A stretch of DNA of 5,424 nt from Hydrogenimonas sp. Lineage in GTDB: Bacteria; Campylobacterota; Campylobacteria; Campylobacterales; Hydrogenimonadaceae. Shown one piece after another: positions 1 to 5,006 of the stretch. The stretch is from the NCBI GenBank assembly GCA_015494675.1, contig WGAW01000179.1, positions 1-5,424 of the forward strand, written 5' to 3'. Under the pieces are notes generated by a model. The model was not told where the DNA came from and ran no database searches. It was given only the letters and a program-made list of their open reading frames with translations. A program made the position numbers and the translations under genes. The first letter of the stretch is position 1. Every line of letters starts with the position of its first letter.

Positions 1-438
1 GAATCCGTTCATACAAGGTCGGACAGATTCATTATGATATAGGAAACGATCTCTATACACATATGCTGGACAGACGCATGACCTATACATGTGCCTACTG
101 GGACACTTTTCAGGAGCTGCCTAAAGCGAAAACGCTCGATGAGGCCCAGGAACATAAGCTGGAGATGGTCTGCAGGAAAATAGGATTGAAAAAGGGTGAC
201 AGAGTACTCGATATAGGCTGCGGGTGGGGCAGTTTTATCCGCTATGCGGCGGAAAAATATGGTGCCGAATGTGTAGGTATCTCAATTTCAAAAGAGCAGG
301 TAAGACACGGAAACGAAACGCGCGGAGGTTTGCCGATCGAGTTTCGGCTGCAGGATTATAAAGATGTGAATGAGCCGTTCGATCATATAGTATCGATCGG
401 TATGTTTGAGCATGTAGGAGTCAAAAACTATAGAAAAT
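1..438 (+). pseudogene. cfa: Cyclopropane-fatty-acyl-phospholipid synthase, internal fragment truncated by an IS
   Basis: This is the central part of a CFA synthase, the cytosolic enzyme that transfers a methylene group from S-adenosylmethionine to unsaturated membrane phospholipid acyl chains. The frame is open from base 3, so the true start lies left of the window. Visible family motifs are HYDIGNDLY at the left edge, then TYTCAYW, whose Cys matches the active-site Cys139 of E. coli Cfa. These are followed by the SAM-binding glycine loop VLDIGCGWG and by SIGMFEHVG, whose Glu matches E. coli Glu239. The match stops after NYRK at base 437. The last codon starting at 438 and the final residues VKTT plus TAA (453–455) come from the inverted repeat of the adjacent IS. 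The C-terminal part with the bicarbonate-site His and Tyr of the family is missing and does not reappear beyond the IS, so the gene is almost certainly inactive. The fragment looks more AT-rich than the genes further right. Confidence 0.9.
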
Positions 439-455
439 GGGTCAAGACAACTTAA
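439..455 (+). repeat. Left terminal inverted repeat of the IS
   Basis: This 17-bp end pairs perfectly with 1159–1175. It encodes the transposase stop codon (TGA, minus strand, 442–444). It also supplies the TAA that ends the truncated cfa frame on the plus strand (453–455). Confidence 0.92.
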
Positions 456-1122
456 GAGGCTCTTTTCTAAAGATTTCTAATAAGATTTTGTAGAGATCTT
501 CACCTCTGTGGTTGAACCTGAACTCACACTCTTTAAGATGTAGATTGAAGTTCTTTTTATCAATCCCTCTGAATTTAACCAATCTTATTTTAGCATAGCT
601 CCAGAAGGATTCGATTCCGTTGATATGGGACTTGCCCCTGGCAAACTCATTCTTTCCGTGATGGACCCTGAAATGTTTGTCGTAACCTATATCCACAAGT
701 CCGTCATATCCCCTCCAACCATCGGAATGGATGATACTCTCGATATCGACACGTCCCCGTATCACCGCCTGCAGAGTAGCCGCTTTAACATCCGGTATGA
801 TCTCGGTATAGACTTTGCCTTCTCGTTTTAAAAGACCGAAAACAATTGTTTTGCCGTAAGCCCCACGACCGCGTTTGCCTTTGATCCTTCTGGCTCCGAA
901 ATAACTTTCATCTACTTCAATCTCTCCTCTTAAGGGAGAATCCGCTTCACAAACAGCCGCTACCCTTTCTCTGAAAGCCTTATAGTACTTATTGATTGTA
1001 TTACGGCTGAGACCAGTGATTTTGGCTGTTCTATCCGCTTCCAAATCAAGAGAAAAGAGTTTCACGACCTCTCTGAATTTTGCTTCTGAAATTCTTGAAC
1101 GGTAGACATACTTGTTTTTCAT
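442..1122 (-). CDS. IS1595-family (ISXO2-like) DDE transposase
   Basis: The 226-aa transposase should catalyse cut-and-join transposition of the surrounding element. An N-terminal helix-turn-helix-like region (about residues 28–52, with RTAKITGLSRNTINKYY) is followed by the catalytic DDE domain of the IS1595 type. The VDESYFG block gives Asp71, and HSDGWRGY gives Asp134. HINGIESFWSYAK gives the third acidic position at Glu171, with the Asn168 typical of the family just before it. No CxxC zinc ribbon is present at the N-terminus, and the length matches short IS1016-type transposases, so the gene looks intact. The ATG at 1120–1122 lies about 36 bases inside the right inverted repeat. A TATAAA at 1148–1153 on the minus strand could be its −10 box, but the matching −35 position would lie at the IS edge and is poor. 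The TGA stop is inside the left inverted repeat, overlapping the end of the cfa fragment on the other strand. Confidence 0.93.
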   Translation of the reverse strand: MKNKYVYRSRISEAKFREVVKLFSLDLEADRTAKITGLSRNTINKYYKAFRERVAAVCEADSPLRGEIEVDESYFGARRIKGKRGRGAYGKTIVFGLLKREGKVYTEIIPDVKAATLQAVIRGRVDIESIIHSDGWRGYDGLVDIGYDKHFRVHHGKNEFARGKSHINGIESFWSYAKIRLVKFRGIDKKNFNLHLKECEFRFNHRGEDLYKILLEIFRKEPLKLS

Positions 1123-1158
1123 CGGTATAATGGTACTTTCCAGACACTTTATACCTCG

Positions 1159-1175
1159 TTAAGTTGTCTTGACCC
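1159..1175 (-). repeat. Right terminal inverted repeat of the IS
   Basis: This is the perfect reverse complement of 439–455. It lies upstream of the transposase start. It directly abuts the AAAAACT heptad repeat with no recognisable target duplication. Confidence 0.92.
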
Positions 1176-1205
1176 AAACTAAAAACTAAAAACTAAAAAC
1201 TAACT
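1176..1205. repeat. AAAAACT heptanucleotide tandem repeat
   Basis: Three full AAAAACT units (1181–1201) are preceded by a partial AAACT and followed by a partial AACT. The run starts at the outer edge of the IS and reaches into the stop codon of the minus-strand CitE-like gene, whose TAG is part of the last unit. Read on the minus strand it is TTTTTAG repeated, so it adds stop codons and T-tracts after that gene. A related stretch, AAAACTAAAAAC, occurs in the rpiB leader (4966–4977). Confidence 0.85.
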
Positions 1206-2139
1206 AATCGGAAAACTTCTCGAGCATACCCTTCGCACTCTTGTAGATAGGCTCATCCACGAAGCCGAGCTCCTCGTCGGCAAAGCCGCTGCGGTTTGGG
1301 TCGGATTCGAAAAGTTCCACTACCCTCCTTGCCCACTCCAGTTCCTCCTCGTCGGGTGAGAAAACACGGTTTGCTATCTCCACCTGAGCGGGAGATATGC
1401 ACCCTTTCGCGTGATACCCCATCCTCTTTTCGAGAAGGCACCAGTTTTCGAACCCTTCGGTATCGCTGTACTCCTGGTAGACGAAGGAGACCGGTAGGAC
1501 TCCGAGCGTCGAAGCTTTGGCGAGGAATCTCGCCAAAATATAGTGCATTGTCGGATTGTGCAGTTGCACTATACGCTGCGGCAGCCCCATCGAAGCGAGC
1601 AAATCGAGTACACCGAGGTAAAAAGCCTCCACCCTGCTCTCTACGCGCAGCGAGGAGAGCGCTTCGAATGCCTCTTTCGTCTCTATCGACAGATGCACCT
1701 TTATCCTCCCGTCCACAAGATCGAGCGCCTCTTCGACATCCGCCGCGCTTCTTATTTTGGGTACCCTTATCGCATCCGGCAACACGCCGTTGAGATATGC
1801 GATCTCATCCTTTCCTCCACCATCGAGCGGATTGATTCTAACAACAGTGCGTGAGCGAACGGTATCGGCCTCGGCGAGAAAGAGCGCTATGAGGCGAAGG
1901 GCCATCGGTTTTTGCGACGGCGCCACACCGTCTTCGAGGTTCAGTATGACCATATCGGCGTTCAGCTCGTCGAGGCGGTTCAGGTGGCGCAGGCGGTCTC
2001 CCGAAAGCATCAGGGCGCTTCTGACGTACGGCGGCTTGTACCTCGCCCGCTGCGGGCGGCCTCTACGCAGAGCCTCCACCGCCTCGATATCGTTTTTTGC
2101 CGCAAGCTCTTCGATCGGCTCAAGGTTTTCATATATCAT
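1204..2139 (-). CDS. CitE-like protein, HpcH/HpaI aldolase / citrate lyase beta family
   Basis: This 311-aa TIM-barrel protein belongs to the family of citrate lyase beta subunits and (citra)malyl-CoA lyases, which cleave or form C–C bonds in CoA- or ACP-linked hydroxyacids with Mg2+. The family pattern is clear. RSALMLSGDR at 40–49 resembles the CitE opening and LNLEDGV (66–72) the DLED motif, with Asn in place of the first Asp. RINP (Arg101) matches the substrate-binding Arg, SIET (Glu153) one metal ligand and GVLDLL (Asp179) the second. GYHAKGCISPAQVEIAN (241–257) is the typical C-terminal block. About 40 residues precede the first motif, longer than in plain CitE. The ATG at 2139 is preferred because AAGGG lies 6 nt upstream and the ATG shares one base with the cytochrome stop codon (TGATG). 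An in-frame GTG at 2142 is possible but too close to that site. No citD or citF partners are present, so the substrate cannot be named; true citrate lyase is unlikely. Confidence 0.85.
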   Translation of the reverse strand: MIYENLEPIEELAAKNDIEAVEALRRGRPQRARYKPPYVRSALMLSGDRLRHLNRLDELNADMVILNLEDGVAPSQKPMALRLIALFLAEADTVRSRTVVRINPLDGGGKDEIAYLNGVLPDAIRVPKIRSAADVEEALDLVDGRIKVHLSIETKEAFEALSSLRVESRVEAFYLGVLDLLASMGLPQRIVQLHNPTMHYILARFLAKASTLGVLPVSFVYQEYSDTEGFENWCLLEKRMGYHAKGCISPAQVEIANRVFSPDEEELEWARRVVELFESDPNRSGFADEELGFVDEPIYKSAKGMLEKFSD

Positions 2140-2468
2140 CACTCACCCTTTTCGTGAAGGTAGTAAAAGAGCGCTTTTATCTCTTTGTCGGTCAGGAAGT
2201 AGGTGGGCATCACTCTGTGCCTCTTGGTGAGGCTCTTTTTGAGCTTTTTGAGCGAAACCCTCCTTATGTCGGGCCCTCTGAGCTCCATCCTCTTCCCCTC
2301 CTCTTTATATACGGCTATCAGTGCTCCCGCCCCATCTTTTCCGTGGCAGTGCACACACCCTATACCCCGCGGATTGTTGTAGAGCATCTCGCCGTATTCG
2401 CCCTCGGTTATGAACGATTCGGCTTCCAGTATGGTCAAACAGACGACAAGAGCGAACAGATACTTCAC
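2139..2468 (-). CDS. Small exported monohaem cytochrome c
   Basis: This 109-aa precursor has a basic–hydrophobic signal peptide (MKYLFALVVCLTILEA, cleavage probably near residues 16–18), so the mature protein should be periplasmic and of roughly 10 kDa. The haem c site is CVHCH at 38–42 (Cys38, Cys41, His42). Met87 in RVMPTY is the likely distal axial ligand, giving the layout of a class I cytochrome c. It should carry electrons between periplasmic redox partners, but the partner is not encoded here. The start is GTG at 2466–2468, preceded by a strong ribosome site (AAAAGGTGG, ending about 4 nt upstream). The stop codon overlaps the ATG of the CitE-like gene by one base, so the two are probably translationally coupled. 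Transcription most likely starts in the divergent region shared with folD. Confidence 0.87.
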   Translation of the reverse strand: MKYLFALVVCLTILEAESFITEGEYGEMLYNNPRGIGCVHCHGKDGAGALIAVYKEEGKRMELRGPDIRRVSLKKLKKSLTKRHRVMPTYFLTDKEIKALFYYLHEKGE

Positions 2469-2487
2469 TTACCACCTTTTAATCAAT

Positions 2488-2511
2488 ATTTGGGTAATAT
2501 TCTACCCAAAT
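2488..2511. promoter_or_regulatory. Perfect inverted repeat in the divergent cytochrome/folD promoter region
   Basis: ATTTGGGTA (2488–2496) and TACCCAAAT (2503–2511) form a perfect 9-bp inverted repeat around the 6-nt spacer ATATTC. It sits in the AT-rich 61-bp gap between the divergent cytochrome c and folD start codons, so both promoters must lie here or extend into the genes. A TAATAT at 2495–2500 could be a −10 box for folD, without a good −35. The repeat has only three G–C pairs per arm and no T-run follows it, so an operator for a dimeric regulator fits better than a terminator. The regulator is unknown. Confidence 0.45.
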
Positions 2512-2529
2512 TGTCATAAGGACAGATTC

Positions 2530-3378
2530 ATGCAGATAATCGACGGCAAAAAGCTTGCGGGCGAGATCCGCTCGCAGGTTGCCAAAGAGGTGGAGATCCT
2601 CAAGGAGAGCAAGGGCATAACACCCGGCCTCGCCGTGATCCTGGTCGGCGACGACCCGGCGAGCCACGCCTATGTGAAGATGAAGGCGAAAGCGTGCAAA
2701 GAGGCCGGAATCTACTCTATAACACACGAGATGCCCTCTTCCATAAGCCAGAGCGAGATCGAAGAGACGATTTTGATGATGAACAAAAATCCCAATATCG
2801 ACGGAATACTGGTTCAGCTGCCTCTTCCAAAGCACATAGACACCACCAAGATCCTCGAACTTATAGACCCCGACAAAGATGTGGACGGCTTCCACCCCTA
2901 CAACTTCGGCCGCCTTATGACCGGGCTCGACTCCTTCGTTCCATGCACCCCGCTCGGAGTGATGAAGATGCTAGAAGCCTACGGCATAGACCCGAAAGGG
3001 AAAAACGCATGCGTGGTCGGGGCCAGCAACATCGTCGGAAAACCGATGGCCGCGCTTCTGCTCAACGCATTCGCGACAGTCGATATATGCCACATTTATA
3101 CGAAAGATCTGGCTTCACACACAAGAGCGGCCGACATTCTCGTCGTCGGCGTCGGAAAAGCGGGACTTATCACGGAAGATATGGTAAAGGACGGTGCCGT
3201 CGTCATAGATATAGGCATAAACAGGCTCGAGGACGGCTCCCTGACCGGAGATGTGGATTATGAAAATGTCGCCCCCAAATGCAGCTATATCACACCGGTT
3301 CCCGGCGGTGTCGGCCCGATGACGATCGCAATGCTGCTAGACAATACGATCAAAGCGGCCAAAGGACGCCGCCTATGA
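2530..3378 (+). CDS. folD: Bifunctional methylenetetrahydrofolate dehydrogenase / methenyltetrahydrofolate cyclohydrolase FolD
   Basis: FolD interconverts 5,10-methylene-, 5,10-methenyl- and 10-formyl-tetrahydrofolate in the cytosol using NADP+, feeding purine and formyl-methionine synthesis. The 282-aa length is standard. The N-terminal signature VGDDPASHAYVKMKAKAC (39–56) carries the active-site Tyr48 and catalytic Lys52. LVQLPLP (94–100) holds the conserved Gln96 and DVDGFHP (117–123) the folate-binding Asp119. The Rossmann nucleotide loop is GASNIVGKP (164–172), with Ala where many FolDs have Arg. PGGVGPMT (258–265) closes the C-terminal signature. The ATG at 2530 is chosen over upstream in-frame codons because AAGGA (2518–2522) sits 7 nt before it and homology begins with MQIIDGKKLA. 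The stop overlaps the lepB start as ATGA, so folD leads an operon. Confidence 0.97.
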   Translation: MQIIDGKKLAGEIRSQVAKEVEILKESKGITPGLAVILVGDDPASHAYVKMKAKACKEAGIYSITHEMPSSISQSEIEETILMMNKNPNIDGILVQLPLPKHIDTTKILELIDPDKDVDGFHPYNFGRLMTGLDSFVPCTPLGVMKMLEAYGIDPKGKNACVVGASNIVGKPMAALLLNAFATVDICHIYTKDLASHTRAADILVVGVGKAGLITEDMVKDGAVVIDIGINRLEDGSLTGDVDYENVAPKCSYITPVPGGVGPMTIAMLLDNTIKAAKGRRL

Positions 3379-4187
3379 GCAGGGAAACCATCGACAACGA
3401 GACGCGGCAGGAGCAGAAAAAGCCGCACTGGCTAGTCCGCCTCTACCACTTCTCGAACACATGGACCGGAACGGTGATCATCGTCTTGATGGTCATCTTC
3501 TTCGTCGCACAGGCATTCGTCATTCCGAGCGGCTCGATGAAAAACACGCTTCTCATAGGCGACCACCTCTTTGTAAAGAAGTTCGCTTACGGCGTGCCGG
3601 TTCCCCACATTCCGTGGCTGGAGATTCCCGTATGGTTCGACAGTGACGGAGATGGCCACATTATCGACGCCGAAGGTCCCAAAAGGGGCGACATAGTCAT
3701 ATTCAGATACCCCAGAAACGAAAAGATACACTACGTCAAGCGGTGCGTCGCTGTCGGTGGAGACATTCTCTTTGTACACAAAAAGTCGCTCTATCTGCGA
3801 CCCCATGAAGGGGACGACTACATAATCGCCAACTATCCGAAAGAGAAGATCGTCAGGATAGAGGGGGCGCTTTTCGTAAAAGATCCTTACCGCGACGAGT
3901 TTCCCGGCATCCATAACGATCCCGACGTCGTTATGGACGGTATGCAGCCGATGGAGATATTCGAATTCGGCCCCGTAAGGGTTGAGCCGAACCACTGGTT
4001 CATGATGGGCGACAACCGAGACCACTCCAACGACAGCCGCTTCTGGGGGACCGTCCCGTACCGTCTGATCGTCGGTAAACCGTGGTTCATCTATTTCAGC
4101 TGGGACGAAAACTACCTGATCAGGTGGGACCGCATAGGACGAAACGTAGAGACTCTTGAGAGAGAGCAACCCCGCTATGTGGAGTGA
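3375..4187 (+). CDS. lepB: Signal peptidase I
   Basis: LepB removes signal peptides from exported proteins at the outer face of the cytoplasmic membrane by a Ser/Lys dyad. The 270-aa protein has a polar N-terminus, one membrane span (about 32–50) and then a periplasmic catalytic domain. Box B is PSGSMKNTL, with nucleophile Ser54. Box D is YVKRCVAVGGD (120–130), with general base Lys122. Box E is GDNRDHSNDSRFWG (212–225). The Asn–Thr after SMK replaces the usual Pro–Thr. Only one N-terminal span is seen, against two in E. coli LepB. Residues 89–100 match a calcium-binding EF-hand loop (see findings). The ATG at 3375 overlaps the folD stop by 4 nt and has AAAGGA 8 nt upstream. The end overlaps the M50 protease gene by 11 nt. 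Confidence 0.96.
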   Translation: MSRETIDNETRQEQKKPHWLVRLYHFSNTWTGTVIIVLMVIFFVAQAFVIPSGSMKNTLLIGDHLFVKKFAYGVPVPHIPWLEIPVWFDSDGDGHIIDAEGPKRGDIVIFRYPRNEKIHYVKRCVAVGGDILFVHKKSLYLRPHEGDDYIIANYPKEKIVRIEGALFVKDPYRDEFPGIHNDPDVVMDGMQPMEIFEFGPVRVEPNHWFMMGDNRDHSNDSRFWGTVPYRLIVGKPWFIYFSWDENYLIRWDRIGRNVETLEREQPRYVE

Positions 4188-4827
4188 TGTAGACGTCGTC
4201 AAGATAGCGGCGATAGTTCTCTCGCTGACGGTAGCGATCATCGGCCACGAGATTATGCACGGTTACGTAGCCTACAGGTTCGGCGACACCACCGCAAAAG
4301 ATGCCGGGCGTCTGAGTATCAACCCGATCGTACACGTCGATCCTGTGGGTACTGTAGTAGTGCCGCTCCTACTCTACATAAGCGGTGCGCCCTTTCTCTT
4401 CGGCTGGGCCAAGCCTGTTCCGGTCAACATACGCACGGTCATCTACAACGGCGGCTATATGGCAGCGGTAGCGGTGGCGCTTGCCGGCGTGACGTACAAC
4501 TTCGCGCTGGCTGCGGCGGCGTCTGTGCTATTCGGTTTTGTAGAGCAGCCGCAGTCGATCATCGGCGCGTTTGCGGCATATTTCGTGATGTATACGGTCA
4601 TCTACAACGTTGTGCTGGGTGTCTTCAACCTCTGGCCTTTCCCACCGCTCGACGGTGCGAATGCCCTTCGATATTTGTCGATGCAGTTTAGGTGGCAGCC
4701 GGTGGTCGATCTGCTCAACAAGATCGAACCTGTAGGAATGATTCTGCTCATAATCGTCATAGCTACACCGCTAAGCCGATGGTTTTTCATGCCTGCAGCG
4801 TGGCTCATAGATCTGCTGCTGCGATAA
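4177..4827 (+). CDS. Site-2-protease-like M50 family membrane zinc metallopeptidase
   Basis: This 216-aa polytopic membrane protein of the compact S2P type would cleave substrates within or near the bilayer. The zinc motif HEIMH is at 24–28 inside the first hydrophobic segment, with His24, Glu25 and His28. It is followed by LSINPIVHVDPVGT (47–60) and FGWAKPVPVN (75–84), both typical of this family. NLWPFPPLDG (151–160) carries the third zinc ligand, Asp159. I count four or five hydrophobic stretches. There is no PDZ domain, so it resembles short Rip/YwhC-like proteins rather than RseP. The ATG at 4177 lies 11 nt inside lepB. A TTG at 4156 would add seven residues but has no better ribosome site; GAGAG repeats upstream of 4177 are a weak one. 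Overlap with lepB suggests shared transcription and perhaps a related envelope role, but the substrate is unknown. Confidence 0.9.
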   Translation: MWSDVDVVKIAAIVLSLTVAIIGHEIMHGYVAYRFGDTTAKDAGRLSINPIVHVDPVGTVVVPLLLYISGAPFLFGWAKPVPVNIRTVIYNGGYMAAVAVALAGVTYNFALAAAASVLFGFVEQPQSIIGAFAAYFVMYTVIYNVVLGVFNLWPFPPLDGANALRYLSMQFRWQPVVDLLNKIEPVGMILLIIVIATPLSRWFFMPAAWLIDLLLR

Positions 4828-4832
4828 ACGGC

Positions 4833-4855
4833 AAAGGAAGCGGCTGCATCTTTTC
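4833..4855 (+). terminator. Weak hairpin with T-run after the M50 protease gene
   Basis: AAAGGAAGC (4833–4841) can pair with GCATCTTTT (4846–4854) around the loop GGCT, with one A·A mismatch and one G·T pair. The distal arm ends in four T residues. It begins 5 nt after the protease stop codon and before the rpiB promoter, the expected place for the end of the folD–lepB–M50 unit. The stem is imperfect, so this is tentative. Confidence 0.35.
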
Positions 4856-4870
4856 GGAAGCTTTAGTTAC

Positions 4871-4889
4871 AGGGTTTTTCTAGTATAAT
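4871..4889 (+). promoter_or_regulatory. Sigma-70 type promoter for rpiB
   Basis: A perfect TATAAT −10 box at 4884–4889 is preceded by a T-rich tract (GTTTTTC at 4874–4880). This pattern fits Campylobacterota housekeeping promoters, where the T-rich spacer largely replaces a −35 box. At the −35 position (about 4861–4866) only CTTTAG is seen. Transcription should start near 4896, giving rpiB a leader of about 110 nt. Confidence 0.65.
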
Positions 4890-4895
4890 ATAGCC

Positions 4896-5006
4896 GATTA
4901 CAAAGAGAACTCTCTCTTCCGCGGTCCGCAGTGCACCGAAGGCAGAGACGGGAGCCGCGCTCCCGAAAACTAAAAACGGAGTGAAATTTTTTTAGAGGGG
5001 ATTTGG
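4896..5006 (+). promoter_or_regulatory. Structured 5' leader of rpiB
   Basis: The leader contains AAGAGA/TCTCTT (4903–4908 with 4913–4918) and a GC-rich perfect hairpin CGGGAGC/GCTCCCG (4949–4955 with 4959–4965, loop CGC). An AT-rich pairing CTAAAAA/TTTTTAG (4970–4976 with 4989–4995) reaches the edge of the ribosome site AGAGGGG (4994–5000). I matched it to no known riboswitch or small RNA. No open reading frame with a convincing start was seen here. It could be a regulatory leader or simply a structured 5' UTR. Confidence 0.3.

Larger units (their letters stand above)
439..1175 (-). mobile_element. IS1595-family insertion sequence (IS1016-like size), 737 bp
   Basis: A complete insertion sequence is bounded by a perfect 17-bp inverted repeat. 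Its left copy GGGTCAAGACAACTTAA is at 439–455, and the exact reverse complement is at 1159–1175. Allowing one inserted base, the similarity runs about four bases further inward. A single transposase gene on the minus strand fills nearly the whole element. Its compact size and the transposase without an N-terminal zinc ribbon fit the IS1016 subgroup of the IS1595 family. That family normally makes 8-bp target duplications. Here the 8 bases outside each end differ (TAGAAAAT on the left, AAACTAAA on the right). The element therefore probably took part in a deletion or in recombination between copies after insertion, or the contig is chimeric. The subgroup assignment comes from size and motifs only. 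Confidence 0.88.

Noticed and set aside
1169..1197. Outward promoter from the right IS end (TTGACC at 1169–1174)
   Set aside because: No −10-like sequence lies 16–18 nt downstream, and the next gene is on the opposite strand.
1176..1205. CRISPR array or origin iterons
   Set aside because: The units are 7 nt long with no spacers, and no cas or replication genes are nearby.
1296..1793. Plus-strand open frame of 165 codons opposite the CitE-like gene
   Set aside because: It is rich in Arg, Pro and Ser with no recognisable motif, and the opposite strand carries clear family motifs; it is an antisense shadow.
2488..2511. The divergent palindrome as a bidirectional terminator
   Set aside because: It lies upstream of both genes, has only three G–C pairs per arm, and lacks flanking T-runs.
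2410..2529. Upstream in-frame extension of folD by 40 residues
   Set aside because: It crosses the divergent promoter and cytochrome gene, lacks homology, and the ATG at 2530 has a well-spaced AAGGA site.
3432..4241. Minus-strand open frame of 269 codons opposite lepB
   Set aside because: The plus strand encodes an unmistakable signal peptidase with all boxes; the antisense frame has no recognisable motif or domain.
4949..4965. GC-rich perfect hairpin as an intrinsic terminator
   Set aside because: The stem is followed by GAAAACTAAAAAC, not by T residues; the nearest T-run starts about 20 nt later, next to the rpiB ribosome site.
4915..4965. Small SRP RNA (4.5S), because of CGGTCCG and GAAGGCAG
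   Set aside because: The conserved GGTCAGGTCCGGAAGGAAGC core order is absent.
4949..5006. preQ1-I riboswitch suggested by a hairpin followed by AAAACTAAAAAC
   Set aside because: The 3-nt loop cannot hold the conserved loop bases of preQ1-I, and rpiB is not a queuosine gene.
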